Positions 1 to 7,847 of a stretch of 64,000 nt of DNA are shown here, piece after piece. Position 1 is the first letter of the stretch. Each line of letters begins with the position of its first letter. The stretch is from Rhizobium esperanzae (lineage in GTDB: Bacteria; Pseudomonadota; Alphaproteobacteria; Rhizobiales; Rhizobiaceae), in the NCBI RefSeq assembly GCF_014197615.1, contig NZ_JACIFY010000015.1, forward strand, positions 113,328 through 177,327, written 5' to 3'. The notes beneath the pieces are model-generated. The model worked only from the letters and a program-made list of their open reading frames with translations. It was not told where the DNA came from and searched no databases. The position numbers were made by a program, and so were the translations under genes.

Positions 1-133
1 AGGCCAAGAAGGGCGCGATCGCCAGCAGCCAGGCGCCGTTGGCGCCGAAGACGCGGATGACGAAGGGGGCGGCAAGAGCGCCGGCAAGCGGCAGACACAG
101 GGCCAGAAATGTCAGAGCCGTGACATCGGCCAT
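1..133 (-). CDS. Probable Na+/H+ antiporter subunit A (MrpA/PhaA), 5' end only
   Basis: Only the first 44 codons lie in the window; the gene runs off the left edge. The ATG at 133 is preceded by a strong GGAGGAG ribosome site. The translation begins MADVTALTFLALCLPLAGAL and continues as a hydrophobic segment, a short polar stretch (RVFGANGAW) and a second hydrophobic segment. Alternation of this kind is typical of the N-terminus of MrpA/PhaA, the large NuoL-like subunit of the multisubunit cation/proton antiporter that rhizobia use for pH and potassium adaptation. The assignment rests on the general pattern of a short fragment, so another polytopic membrane protein such as a NuoL-like subunit is possible. 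Confidence 0.5.
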   Translation of the reverse strand, partial: MADVTALTFLALCLPLAGALAAPFVIRVFGANGAWLLAIAPFLA

Positions 134-243
134 GTCTCCTCCCCAACCGCGGTAAACGAAGCGCCAGCGAAAACCGGCCTGTCTTCTGACTTAGGCGAAA
201 CAGGAGAGCGTCTCAAGCGATTTCGCCCAGAGGGCGAAGCCAA

Positions 244-317
244 TCAGGCCGTCGTCAGGCTGCCGTCCGGGCCGGCATCAGGCTGCCGTCCGGGCCGCCG
301 TCAGGCCGTCGTCCGGG
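244..317. repeat. 23-bp tandem repeat, about three copies
   Basis: Two 23-bp units at 255-277 and 278-300 share TCAGGCTGCCGTCCGGGCCG and differ only in the last three bases. A partial, diverged third unit begins at 301 and an 11-base partial unit (TCAGGCCGTCG) precedes them at 244. The array covers the stop codon of the small membrane-protein gene on the minus strand, so a change in copy number would not alter that protein. There are no unique spacers, so it is not CRISPR. Confidence 0.8.
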
Positions 318-516
318 AAAAACGCGTCAGCAGCCGGGCGAGGCAGCCGTGCAGGACGAAGACCAGAAGCGTCAGCGGCCAGATCAGGCAGGCGAACAGC
401 CCGGCGAGACGATGGAGCGTCAAGCCGTCATGGTTGGCCCAGCCTTCCAACAGTGTGACCGCCACGGCCGCCAGAGCGACGAGGCCGTAGAGCAGGACAA
501 TTGCTGCTTCAAACAC
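301..516 (-). CDS. Small two-helix membrane protein, function unknown
   Basis: A 71-residue protein starting at a GTG codon, with GGGGAA as a weak ribosome site upstream. It has one hydrophobic segment at about residues 4-22, a short polar loop (EGWANHDGLTLHR) and a second hydrophobic segment at about 37-57, ending in a basic tail. This predicts a small inner-membrane protein with two spanning helices. I do not recognise the family. The stop codon falls in the 23-bp tandem repeat. It diverges from msrB, with about 190 bases between them. The hydrophobic pattern and absence of a better overlapping frame support it, but it could be a chance ORF. Confidence 0.5.
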   Translation of the reverse strand: MFEAAIVLLYGLVALAAVAVTLLEGWANHDGLTLHRLAGLFACLIWPLTLLVFVLHGCLARLLTRFSRTTA

Positions 517-704
517 CAGTGATTCCCCAATGCACGTAACATTAACCCTAACAGAAAACCCCTAACGGATGTAAGAGCAAGCGTCCTCCTCCAAAAGCGG
601 TACACGGCGAATTGGGCAGGATGGTGCCCAAGGCTTGATGAATCGGCGATGGCGCACCACATTTTCTCGCAAAACGGAACCGCCCCTGGCGAAAGGAGCA
701 TGGC

Positions 705-1118
705 ATGTCCGAAACTGCAACCACCGCCAAGATCCATAAAACCGATGCGGAATGGAAAGAACAGCTCACTCCCGAGCAATACCGCATCACCCGCCAGCAC
801 GGCACCGAGCGCGCCTTCACCGGCCCCTACTGGGATTCCTTCGAGACCGGGCTTTACCGCTGCGTCGGCTGCAATGCACCGCTTTTCCGCTCCGACACCA
901 AATTCGATGCCGGCTGCGGCTGGCCGAGCTATTTCGAAGCGGTATCACCCGATGCAGTGACCGAACATCGCGACACGGCCTTCGGCATGGTGCGCACCGA
1001 AATCCGCTGCGGCAGCTGCGAAGCCCATCTCGGCCACGTCTTCCCCGACGGCCCGCCGCCGACCGGCCTGCGCTACTGCATCAATGGACATTCCATGGTG
1101 TTCGAGGCGGGGAAGTAA
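705..1118 (+). CDS. msrB: Peptide-methionine (R)-S-oxide reductase MsrB
   Basis: A 137-residue cytoplasmic repair enzyme that reduces methionine-R-sulfoxide in proteins, normally recycled by thioredoxin. Two CxxC pairs (C53/C56 in CVGC and C102/C105 in CGSC) are the structural zinc site. The catalytic cysteine is C125 in RYCINGHSM. C71, in GCGWPSY, sits where many MsrBs carry the resolving cysteine. The usual GWPS and HLGHVF motifs are present. Length is typical of stand-alone MsrB. The ATG at 705 follows an AAAGGAG ribosome site; an ATG five bases earlier is out of frame. It is monocistronic and is followed by a palindromic repeat element. Identification is secure. Confidence 0.96.
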   Translation: MSETATTAKIHKTDAEWKEQLTPEQYRITRQHGTERAFTGPYWDSFETGLYRCVGCNAPLFRSDTKFDAGCGWPSYFEAVSPDAVTEHRDTAFGMVRTEIRCGSCEAHLGHVFPDGPPPTGLRYCINGHSMVFEAGK

Positions 1119-1164
1119 GCGCCTGCCCTGCAATCGGCAAGCGGCTCATCCGGATGCGATGAGC

Positions 1165-1322
1165 CCAGACCGGCCCCTCATCCGCCTGCCGGCACCTTCT
1201 CCCCGTTCTGACGGGGAGAAGGGGATATGCCGCAACCTCTCGGTCCCTCTCCCACGTCTCGCAGGGCACGTCCCCTCTCCCCGTTTTTACGGGGAGAGGG
1301 CTAGGGTGAGGGGCAAACCACA
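1165..1322. repeat. RIME-like palindromic intergenic element, copy 1
   Basis: The interval between msrB and the convergent pentapeptide gene contains two nested palindromes, CTTCTCCCCG-N6-CGGGGAGAAG near 1195-1220 and CCCTCTCCCCG-N6-CGGGGAGAGGG near 1271-1298, separated by ACGTCTCGCAGGGCACGTC. Related sequence recurs in this window at about 39528-39662, and a shorter relative at 63826-63910. The CTCCCC/GGGGAG arms are characteristic of rhizobial intergenic mosaic elements. As transcribed, the hairpins could also end transcription between the two convergent genes. Confidence 0.75.
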
Positions 1323-1346
1323 TCGACGCTGAGCGAATCTGCCCGA

Positions 1347-2048
1347 TCATTCGTGCTCGGCAGGGCATGGCCAGCTTGTCGGAACGGAGAGGCCGGCAGG
1401 GAGTTTGGTCGAGGCATCGCCGCAGGCGAGGTCGATCTGGGCCTGTTCGAGCCCGGATGCGGCCGAGAGATCAAGCCCCTCGATGCGGGTGAGGAACATG
1501 AAGGCGCGCTCGAACATTGCCGGGCCTTCGAAGGCGGCGCCGGAGAGATCGGCGCGGGAGAGATTGGCGAAAGAGAATTTCGTTCCCGTCAGCACCGCCT
1601 TGTCGAAATCGGCGCGGCCGAGCTCGGCCTTTTCGAAACTCGCGCCGGCAAGCCGGGCGCCGGCGAAATTGGCCCGCTGCAGCTCGGCGCCGGCGAAGCT
1701 GGCGCCTTCGCCGATAATATTGGCGAAGCTGGCGCGATAGGCCTCGATCTTGGCGAAGTTGGCGCCTTCGGCATGGGCGCCCTCGAGCGAGGCGCGCACC
1801 AGCGTTGCCTTCTCGAGATTGGCGGATTTGAAGTTGGCGCCGGCCAGATCGGTCAGCGAGAAATCGGTGCCGATGAGATTGGCGCCTTCGAGATCACTGC
1901 CCTGCAGCATCAGGTTTTTCTTGGTGCATTCCTGCCAGTCGAGCTTCGGTGAGGCCAGGCTGCCGCAATCGGCGGCCCGGGCGGCAACCGGCGGAAATGC
2001 CAGAAGGACGAGGGCAAGGAGACCGAGTGACGATCCGTGCATTGCCAT
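1347..2048 (-). CDS. Secreted pentapeptide-repeat protein
   Basis: A 233-residue protein with an N-terminal signal peptide (MAMHGSSLGLLALVLLAFPP, cleavage probably after the AARA near residue 26) followed by many A(D/N/S)(L/F)xx pentapeptides from about residue 48 to 175 (for example GANLIGTDF, LAGANFKSANL, GADFDK-type units). Such repeats fold into a right-handed beta helix; no catalytic residues are expected. Four cysteines suggest an oxidised periplasmic protein. I placed the start at 2048 because GGAGGTG lies ten bases upstream; an in-frame ATG at 2066 has no ribosome site and is part of that GGAGGTG context. Function unknown. Some pentapeptide proteins protect DNA gyrase, but a secreted one is unlikely to do so. 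Confidence 0.85.
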   Translation of the reverse strand: MAMHGSSLGLLALVLLAFPPVAARAADCGSLASPKLDWQECTKKNLMLQGSDLEGANLIGTDFSLTDLAGANFKSANLEKATLVRASLEGAHAEGANFAKIEAYRASFANIIGEGASFAGAELQRANFAGARLAGASFEKAELGRADFDKAVLTGTKFSFANLSRADLSGAAFEGPAMFERAFMFLTRIEGLDLSAASGLEQAQIDLACGDASTKLPAGLSVPTSWPCPAEHE

Positions 2049-2216
2049 TGAACTGTTCACCTCCATGACATCAGGGCATTTTCGGGCACGACATTTCGGG
2101 CATGCCGTTCTGAAGCCGCCTCTCGCGAAGCAGGCTGCCTCGCCTTTCTTACACAGCTCAGACTACAATAAAAAGATGGCGAACGCCTTCACAAAGGGTT
2201 GCCGGGAGTTGCCGGA

Positions 2217-2726
2217 TCAGGCCGGAGGCAGGCGAAGCTCCATGCAGGTCAGATCGAGCCAGCGGCCGAACTTGGTGCCGACTTCCGAAAATCGGCCGGC
2301 GATGCGGAAGCCGAGCTTTTCGTGTAGCCGGATCGAGGCGGTATTCTCGGCCTCGATGCCGGCGATCATCACATGGATATTGCCGGCCGCGGCACGGACG
2401 ATCAGTTCCCGCATCAGGCGCTCGCCGATGCCGGCGCCACGGCAATCCTTGTCGACATAGACGGAATGCTCGACCGTGTGGCGATAGCCGTCGAAGGCCC
2501 GCCAATCGCCATAGGAGGCGTAGCCTGCGACCTTGCCCGAGAGTTCGGCGACGATGACCGGAAAGCCGCGCGCCTTGCGCGCCTTCATCCATTCCCGGCG
2601 GTTGTCGAGATCGACCAGCGTATCGTTCCAGATTGCCGTCGTGTGTTCGACGGCGTGGTTGTAGATATCGCGGATCGCGGAAAGATCGGCTTCGCTGGCG
2701 TCGCGGAGGAGAACGGCGTCTGTCAT
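2217..2726 (-). CDS. GNAT family N-acetyltransferase (phosphinothricin acetyltransferase-like)
   Basis: A 169-residue acetyl-CoA-dependent N-acetyltransferase. The N-terminus (LRDASEADLSAIRDIYNHAV) and the CoA-binding motif RGAGIGERLM at about residues 110-119 match the Pat/Bar and YncA-like subfamily, which acetylates phosphinothricin, methionine sulfoximine or similar amino acids. The later segment SIRLHEKLGFRIAGRFSEVG is also typical of this group. The frame is open much further upstream, but homology begins at the ATG at 2726, so the upstream part is not used. It lies 83 bases beyond the stop of the hemolysin-III gene on the same strand. The true substrate is not evident. Confidence 0.88.
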   Translation of the reverse strand: MTDAVLLRDASEADLSAIRDIYNHAVEHTTAIWNDTLVDLDNRREWMKARKARGFPVIVAELSGKVAGYASYGDWRAFDGYRHTVEHSVYVDKDCRGAGIGERLMRELIVRAAAGNIHVMIAGIEAENTASIRLHEKLGFRIAGRFSEVGTKFGRWLDLTCMELRLPPA

Positions 2727-2809
2727 GATTGCCCGGCTCGAATTGACTGCCGGGATGGCATACGCGCCCCTCCCGAAGATGTAAACGACGGCTTTGGGAA
2801 CAGTTAATG

Positions 2810-3478
2810 TCAGACGCCTGACGCCGACAGGCTGAAACAGGTGAAGACGGCCGAATAATGCACGGCTGCGGCGGTAACGACGAAACCGTGCCAGATGGCG
2901 TTCTGGAAGCGCAGCTTCTCCCAGACATGGAAGATGACGCCGAGCGAATAGATGACGCCGCCGATGACGATCAGCAGCATCGAGGCGGAGGGAATGCGCG
3001 CGGCGACTGGCCCGGCCACCAGCACGCCGCTCCAGCCCATGGCGAGGTAGAGCAGGATGGCCAGACGGTCGTAACGCCCGGGAAAGACGCATTTCAGCAC
3101 GATGCCGGCGGCGGCGAACAGCCAGATCGCCACCAGCATGAAGAAGAGCAGCGGATCGTCGGCGCCGCGCTGGAGGAAGGGCGTGTAGGTGGCGGCGATC
3201 AGCAGGAAGATCGCCGAATGATCGAAGCGGCGCAGGTACCATTTGGTGGGCGAGACCGGCCAGGCATTGTAGGAAAAGGAAATGGCGAGCGTCAGCACCA
3301 GCCCGACACCATAGATCCAGGCCGCGGCGAGCGCGCCGTAAGAGCTCCAGAGCGTGGCATAGAAGATCAGCACGGTGGCGCCGATCAGCGCCAGCACGAG
3401 ACCGACGCCATGGACGATGCCGTCGGCGATCAGTTCATATTTGTCGTAGACCCAGCGAATACCGTTGAACTCGGCCAT
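2810..3478 (-). CDS. Hemolysin III family (TrhA/PAQR-like) membrane protein
   Basis: A 222-residue polytopic protein with seven predicted membrane helices. Family landmarks are ELIADGIVHGVG near the N-terminus, YNAWP and FDHSAIFLLIAATYTPF in the middle, and HVWEKLRFQNAIWHGFVVTA near the C-terminus. The histidines in FDHS, FHVWE and IWHGF correspond to the zinc-binding residues of PAQR/hemolysin-III proteins. Bacterial members (YqfA/TrhA) are linked to membrane energetics and lipid homeostasis; haemolysis is a historical name. The start at 3478 (MAEFNGIRW) is where homology begins. The universal stress gene is 119 bases upstream on the same strand, so co-transcription from its anaerobox promoter is possible. 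Confidence 0.9.
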   Translation of the reverse strand: MAEFNGIRWVYDKYELIADGIVHGVGLVLALIGATVLIFYATLWSSYGALAAAWIYGVGLVLTLAISFSYNAWPVSPTKWYLRRFDHSAIFLLIAATYTPFLQRGADDPLLFFMLVAIWLFAAAGIVLKCVFPGRYDRLAILLYLAMGWSGVLVAGPVAARIPSASMLLIVIGGVIYSLGVIFHVWEKLRFQNAIWHGFVVTAAAVHYSAVFTCFSLSASGV

Positions 3479-3597
3479 GCACGCCAATCCGTGTTGGACC
3501 CCCGCCTGTAATCGTCTCATCGAACAGACGGGCGCGCAACTGGGGCTAAGCGCACAGGCGGTAAATCTTCGTGACAGGCTGCAAGACCTGCCGCACA

Positions 3598-4017
3598 TCA
3601 GATCTTTTGCCGGTCGACCAGCACCGAGCATTTGGCATGGCGCACGACCCGGTCGGCGGTGGCGCCGATGAAGTAGTTGGAAAAGTCCGGAACATGCGAG
3701 GCGACGATGATCAGGTCGGCTCCATGGCTTTCGGCAGTCGCGATGATCGCTTTGGCGGGTGGGCCGTTGCGGATCTCGACGGTTGCCGCAATACCGGTCG
3801 TGGCGACCAGCGTTTCCAACTGGTCGCGGCTGTCCTGCATGGCGTCCTCGACCATATTGGCCGGCAGTTCGACCGCGACATAGGTCGGTATATCCTCGAT
3901 GACGTTGAGGGCGATAATCTCGCCGCCGGCGTCGAGCAGGGACGCCGCCTTGCGGAGGATCTTTTCTCCCTTTTCGATGCCGCCGAGCGCCACCGCGACG
4001 ATGATCTTCCTGTACAT
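3598..4017 (-). CDS. Universal stress protein (UspA family)
   Basis: A 139-residue single-domain Usp protein. The first strand YRKIIVAVAL, the central EIIALNVIEDIP and the C-terminal GADLIIVASH...GATADRVVRHAKCSVLV are the standard Rossmann-like Usp fold. The usual G-2x-G-9x-G(S/T) ATP loop is only partly kept: ASHVPDFSN replaces the glycine-rich part, with GAT near the end, so ATP binding is uncertain. The start at 4017 has GGAGGG upstream; in-frame ATGs at 4029 and 4080 are less likely. An exact FNR/FixK box lies about 60 bases before the start codon, which suggests induction at low oxygen. Usp genes under FixK/FnrN-type control are common in rhizobia. Confidence 0.92.
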   Translation of the reverse strand: MYRKIIVAVALGGIEKGEKILRKAASLLDAGGEIIALNVIEDIPTYVAVELPANMVEDAMQDSRDQLETLVATTGIAATVEIRNGPPAKAIIATAESHGADLIIVASHVPDFSNYFIGATADRVVRHAKCSVLVDRQKI

Positions 4018-4070
4018 GGCTCCCTCCATGACTGCGATGCATAAGCTTCCTCTAAAAAGATATGATCGCA

Positions 4071-4084
4071 TTGATCGCAATCAA
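4071..4084. promoter_or_regulatory. FNR/FixK-type anaerobox
   Basis: TTGATCGCAATCAA is an exact match to the TTGAT-N4-ATCAA consensus bound by FNR, FnrN and FixK. Its centre is about 60 bases upstream of the stress-protein ATG at 4017, compatible with class II activation at about -41.5 if the transcript starts near 4036. The divergent glyoxalase-fold gene starts 119 bases away on the other side and might also respond. Confidence 0.8.
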
Positions 4085-4202
4085 GTGGGCGCAAGTCATC
4101 GTCAACAATTGCTCAACGCTTCATCCTCAAAAACGCGTCTTCTGTGAACAATCGGAATGCCCCATATAGAGCTCAAGTACGGCAACCGAGGAGACAGAGC
4201 GA

Positions 4203-5168
4203 ATGAACCGGCGAAACTTCCTCGGGCTTGCTGCGGGCGGCACTTTTGCCGCCACCGCCGGTACGCCTTCCATTCTACAGGCCGGATCAAGGACAGGAGA
4301 ACAATCCATGACGACCGAAACTTCCTATGCACTGACGCGGCCCGCCTATGTCGACCAGTCGCATCTCGTCGTCACCGATCTCGGCCTGGTTTCCGGCTTC
4401 TATCAATCGATGCTCGGCCTGAAGGTCATCGAGAAGACGGCGAGCGGCGAAGTGCTGGGTGCCGGCGGGCAGCCGCTGCTGACGCTGACGACAGCGAAGA
4501 ACGCCGCGATCGCGCCGCGCAACGCCGCCGGCCTTTTCCACACTGCCTTTCTGATGCCTGACAGGGTCGAGCTGGCGCGCTGGCTGCGCCATGCAGCCCA
4601 TAACAATGTCGTGCTCGACGGCGCTTCGGACCATCTGGTCAGCGAGGCGATCTATCTTTCCGACCCCGAAGGCAACGGCATCGAAATCTATGCCGACCGG
4701 CCGCACGAACAGTGGAAATTCGATCAGGACGGCATGGTCGATATGGCGACGCTGCGCCTCGACCTGCAGGCACTCTATGACAGCGCGCCCGAAGACCGCT
4801 GGGACGGCATGGCTTTGGGAACGGCGATCGGCCACCTGCATCTGCAGGTCGGCGATATTCCGAACGCAGACGCCTTCTATCGCGACGTGCTCGGCCTCAA
4901 GCTGATGGCGAGCCGTCCGGGCGCGAGCTTCTTTGCGACCGGCGGCTACCATCATCATATCGCCGCCAATATCTGGAACAGCCGGGGTGCTGCGGCACGC
5001 ACCGCCAACATGACCGGACTGTCGGACTACAAGATCCGCTTCAACGACAAGGCGACGCTGGATGCGGCGGTCGCCAAGCTCGACGAACTGGAGATCAAGA
5101 GCGAGAAACGCGACGGCGGCACCTTCCTCAGGGATCCCTGGGGCATCGGCCTGACGCTGTCGGCCTGA
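4203..5168 (+). CDS. Two-domain VOC (glyoxalase/extradiol dioxygenase) family protein, CatE-like
   Basis: A 321-residue protein with two vicinal-oxygen-chelate halves. The first starts around residue 49 (DQSHLVVTDLGLVSGFYQSM) and the second around 205 (IGHLHLQVGDIPNADAFYRD). Metal ligands typical of the fold are visible as SHLVV, LFHTAF, GNGIEIY, GHLHLQV and YHHHIAANIW. The arrangement resembles Bacillus CatE/YfiE catechol-2,3-dioxygenases. Residues 3-7 are RRNFL followed by a hydrophobic stretch, which looks like a Tat signal. A second in-frame ATG at 4308, with AGGAGA upstream, would yield a cytoplasmic 286-residue form. The upstream ATG also has GAGGAGA. Which start is used is open. The substrate is unknown. 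Confidence 0.85.
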   Translation: MNRRNFLGLAAGGTFAATAGTPSILQAGSRTGEQSMTTETSYALTRPAYVDQSHLVVTDLGLVSGFYQSMLGLKVIEKTASGEVLGAGGQPLLTLTTAKNAAIAPRNAAGLFHTAFLMPDRVELARWLRHAAHNNVVLDGASDHLVSEAIYLSDPEGNGIEIYADRPHEQWKFDQDGMVDMATLRLDLQALYDSAPEDRWDGMALGTAIGHLHLQVGDIPNADAFYRDVLGLKLMASRPGASFFATGGYHHHIAANIWNSRGAAARTANMTGLSDYKIRFNDKATLDAAVAKLDELEIKSEKRDGGTFLRDPWGIGLTLSA

Positions 5169-5344
5169 TTTCTCGGCGGAGCGGCTCGGCCATAGCGGTT
5201 GAAACGGTTGGCGCCATGCCGGCAAAACCCTCCGCGTGAAGGCACGGCGGCTGCCGCTTGCCGGCCGGCCGTCCCGGTCAGGGAACCGGAACCGCATCAG
5301 CGCGTTTCCATCGCGAAGCAATGGGGCTTCGGGGACCTCACCGC

Positions 5345-6511
5345 ATGGGCATCGCCAACGGCATCCGCAAACATGCAAAGAAGATCGCCATCGGCGAACG
5401 CCATACCAGCGCCTGGGCGCAGACACTGAAGGAAACGGCGGAAGAGCTGCCGCCGCCACCGCTGCACCGGCTGGAAAAGGACGGGCTCGACATCAGCATG
5501 GCCTGGGCGATCATCGGTATCTTCGCCATACTCGGCCTTGCCGCCGTCTACATGATGTCGCTGATCCTCATCCCGATCACCCTTGCCGTCGTCGTCGGCA
5601 TGATCCTCGGCATGGCGGCGGAAAAACTCAGCAGGATGGGCGTGCCGCGGCTTGCCAACGCCGTCCTGCTGTCAAGCTGCGTCGCGCTGGTGATCTTCCT
5701 GCTGGTCAACTCGCTCGCCGGCCCACTGGTGGCTTTCGCCAATGAAGCGCCGGCTTTTGCCGAGCGCACCATCAACCGCGTCATGCCCTATCTCGAGCGC
5801 ATCCAGTGGCTGCATATCACGCCGGCGACATTCGAAAGCGGGCCGATGTCGATCGGGGCGCTGATCGAAAACACCGGCAACGTGCTGCATGTGGTGACCA
5901 CCAGCCTGACGCCGGCACTGGTGCAGGGAATGATCTTCTTTGCGGCGCTGCTGCTCTTCCTCGCCAGCCGGGTCAACCTGCGCAAGGCAATCATCATGAC
6001 CTTCCGCACCCGCACGCAGCGCCTCGCGGCAATCCGCGTCATCAATGGCGTCGAACAGGTGCTCGGTTTCTATTTCGCCACGGCCTCGCTGATCTATATC
6101 GGGCTCGGCGTGGTCATGACGATCATCGCCTATGCCAGCGGGCTGGCGGCGCCGGTGCTCTGGGGTTTCTTCGCCTTCCTTTCGAGCTTCATCCCCTATC
6201 TCGGCATCACGCTGATGACGCTTGCCGTCGCGATCGCCGGCATCCTCACCTATGACAGCCTGTTCACCGGGCTGATGCCGGCCGCAGCTTTCTTCACCGT
6301 GCATCTTCTCATGGAGAACCTGATCTTCCCGGCGGTGATGGGACGGCGGCTGGAAATCAATCCCTTCATCGTCTTCCTCGCCATCCTGTTCTGGACATGG
6401 ATGTGGGGCGCTGTCGGCGCCATGCTGGCGCTGCCGCTGTCGCTCATCGTCATGACTGTTATCGATGAACTGCTGATCGAAGAAAAACCGCAGCCGCAAT
6501 TGCCGAAGTGA
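5345..6511 (+). CDS. AI-2E family transporter (PerM/YdiK type)
   Basis: A 388-residue inner-membrane protein. A soluble N-terminus of about 50 residues with PPPP is followed by paired helices, a periplasmic loop (about 120-190) and a cluster of C-terminal helices. The family landmarks are present: GFYFATASLIYIGLG, PVLWGFFAFLSSFIPYLG, and ENLIFPAVMGRRLEINPFIVFLAI. Members include the autoinducer-2 exporter TqsA and Na+/H+ antiporters, so the substrate cannot be deduced. The frame is open upstream to 5258; I chose the ATG at 5345 because the residues before it are low in family character, but an ATG at 5321 is possible. The FAD oxidoreductase starts 18 bases downstream, so the two probably form an operon. 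Confidence 0.88.
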   Translation: MGIANGIRKHAKKIAIGERHTSAWAQTLKETAEELPPPPLHRLEKDGLDISMAWAIIGIFAILGLAAVYMMSLILIPITLAVVVGMILGMAAEKLSRMGVPRLANAVLLSSCVALVIFLLVNSLAGPLVAFANEAPAFAERTINRVMPYLERIQWLHITPATFESGPMSIGALIENTGNVLHVVTTSLTPALVQGMIFFAALLLFLASRVNLRKAIIMTFRTRTQRLAAIRVINGVEQVLGFYFATASLIYIGLGVVMTIIAYASGLAAPVLWGFFAFLSSFIPYLGITLMTLAVAIAGILTYDSLFTGLMPAAAFFTVHLLMENLIFPAVMGRRLEINPFIVFLAILFWTWMWGAVGAMLALPLSLIVMTVIDELLIEEKPQPQLPK

Positions 6512-6529
6512 ACTGAACGGGAGGCGTGG

Positions 6530-7819
6530 GTGGCATCCGATCTCGATCTCAACGAATCCGATCACGACCAGATGGTCAGCGGCCGGTCTCTCTGGGGGAA
6601 AAGCGGCATACGGCCGCAATGGCGGCCGATCGAACAGAGCTTTTCCGTCGAGGTGGCGGTGATCGGCGGCGGCATCACCGGCGCTTTGGTGGGCGAACAT
6701 CTGTCGGCGCGCGGTTTTTCCGTTGTGATCATCGACCGGGAGGAGCCCGGCTTCGGCAGCACGTCGGCGAGCACAGCGATGCTGCAATGGGAAATCGACA
6801 GCACGCTGACCGAGCTTGAGGATTATTACGGCTTCGAGCGCGCGGCCGGCATCTACCGCCGCAGTGGTGCAGCGGTCGCCGGCCTTTCCAAGCTGATTGC
6901 CGCAAACGGAATTGCCTGCGGCTTCCGGCCGCGCAACACGCTCTATCTTGCTGGCAATCGCGAAGGCGCGCGAGACCTTCTGGAGGAGCGGCAGCTCCGC
7001 CGCCGGGCGGGTCTGCCGGGCGTCTATCTCGAACATCCCGATCTCTTCACCCAGTTCGAAATCGACCGGGATGCGGCGATCTTTTCGCCGAGTTCGGCGG
7101 AATGCGACCCGCTGCTCCTGACCTGGGCGCTGATCGAAATGGCCGTTCGGCGCGGCACGAAGCTGGTAAAGGCTTCCGTGACGGCGCTTCACAGCGAAAG
7201 CGATCACGTCACGGCCCAGACGGACGCAGGCCACCTCATCGAGGCGCGCCATGTCGTGCTTGCGACCGGCTATTCGATGCCGGGCTTCGACATGCCGAAG
7301 CTGCACCGCGTCAGTTCGAGCTGGGCACTCGCCACCGTGCCGCAGGATCCGGCAAATTTCTGGCGCGACAGGGCGCTGATCTGGGAAGACAACCATCCCT
7401 ATCTCTATATGCGCACGACAGCCGACAACCGCATCGTTGCCGGCGGTGAGGATGACGGCACAACCGATCCCGAAATGCGCGACCGCAAGCTGCCGGCAAA
7501 GACCACGGCAATCCGGGAAAAGATGAAGCGGCTATGGCCGAAGGCGGATACGCGGGTGGAGCACGCCTGGTGCGGAACCTTCGGCGAGACGGTCGACGGC
7601 CTGCCGCTGATCGGCCCGGTGCCCGAGATGCCGCATGTATTCGCGGCCTACGGCTACGGCGGCAACGGCATCACCTTTTCCTACCTCGCAGCCCAGATGA
7701 TCGGCGCCATGCTCGCCGGCATGCATCGCGACTGGTTCGAGGATTTCGCGCTCGACAGGGAGGGACCGGGGATGCGGCGGTTTGAGGATCGGTTCGGAAT
7801 TGGGGACGAGTTGCGGTAG
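6530..7819 (+). CDS. FAD-dependent oxidoreductase (DAO/glycine oxidase family)
   Basis: A 429-residue flavoprotein with a GTG start preceded by GGGAGG. The dinucleotide-binding fold starts at about residue 42 with VEVAVIGGGITGALVGEHL, followed by the acidic strand end VVIIDREEPGFGSTSAS. Near the C-terminus WCGTFGETVDGLPLIGPVP and AAYGYGGNGITFSYLAAQM complete the FAD site in the style of D-amino-acid dehydrogenase, glycine oxidase and sarcosine oxidase. It probably oxidises an amine or imino acid, with the electron acceptor unknown. It is 18 bases downstream of the AI-2E permease and followed by a palindromic element. Confidence 0.88.
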   Translation: MASDLDLNESDHDQMVSGRSLWGKSGIRPQWRPIEQSFSVEVAVIGGGITGALVGEHLSARGFSVVIIDREEPGFGSTSASTAMLQWEIDSTLTELEDYYGFERAAGIYRRSGAAVAGLSKLIAANGIACGFRPRNTLYLAGNREGARDLLEERQLRRRAGLPGVYLEHPDLFTQFEIDRDAAIFSPSSAECDPLLLTWALIEMAVRRGTKLVKASVTALHSESDHVTAQTDAGHLIEARHVVLATGYSMPGFDMPKLHRVSSSWALATVPQDPANFWRDRALIWEDNHPYLYMRTTADNRIVAGGEDDGTTDPEMRDRKLPAKTTAIREKMKRLWPKADTRVEHAWCGTFGETVDGLPLIGPVPEMPHVFAAYGYGGNGITFSYLAAQMIGAMLAGMHRDWFEDFALDREGPGMRRFEDRFGIGDELR

Positions 7820-7847
7820 ACGTTCGCATTGGCTGTTGTGCCATGTA

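Noticed and set aside
244..317. Possible CRISPR array
   Set aside because: The 23-bp units are directly tandem with no unique spacers and there are no cas genes in the window.
2727..3242. N-terminal extension of the GNAT acetyltransferase by 172 codons
   Set aside because: It runs through the hemolysin-III gene in another frame; homology to acetyltransferases starts only at 2726.
5672..7396. A 574-codon open frame on the minus strand
   Set aside because: It spans parts of two unrelated plus-strand genes and the gap between them, with an Arg/His/Glu-rich translation typical of antisense reading of GC-rich DNA.
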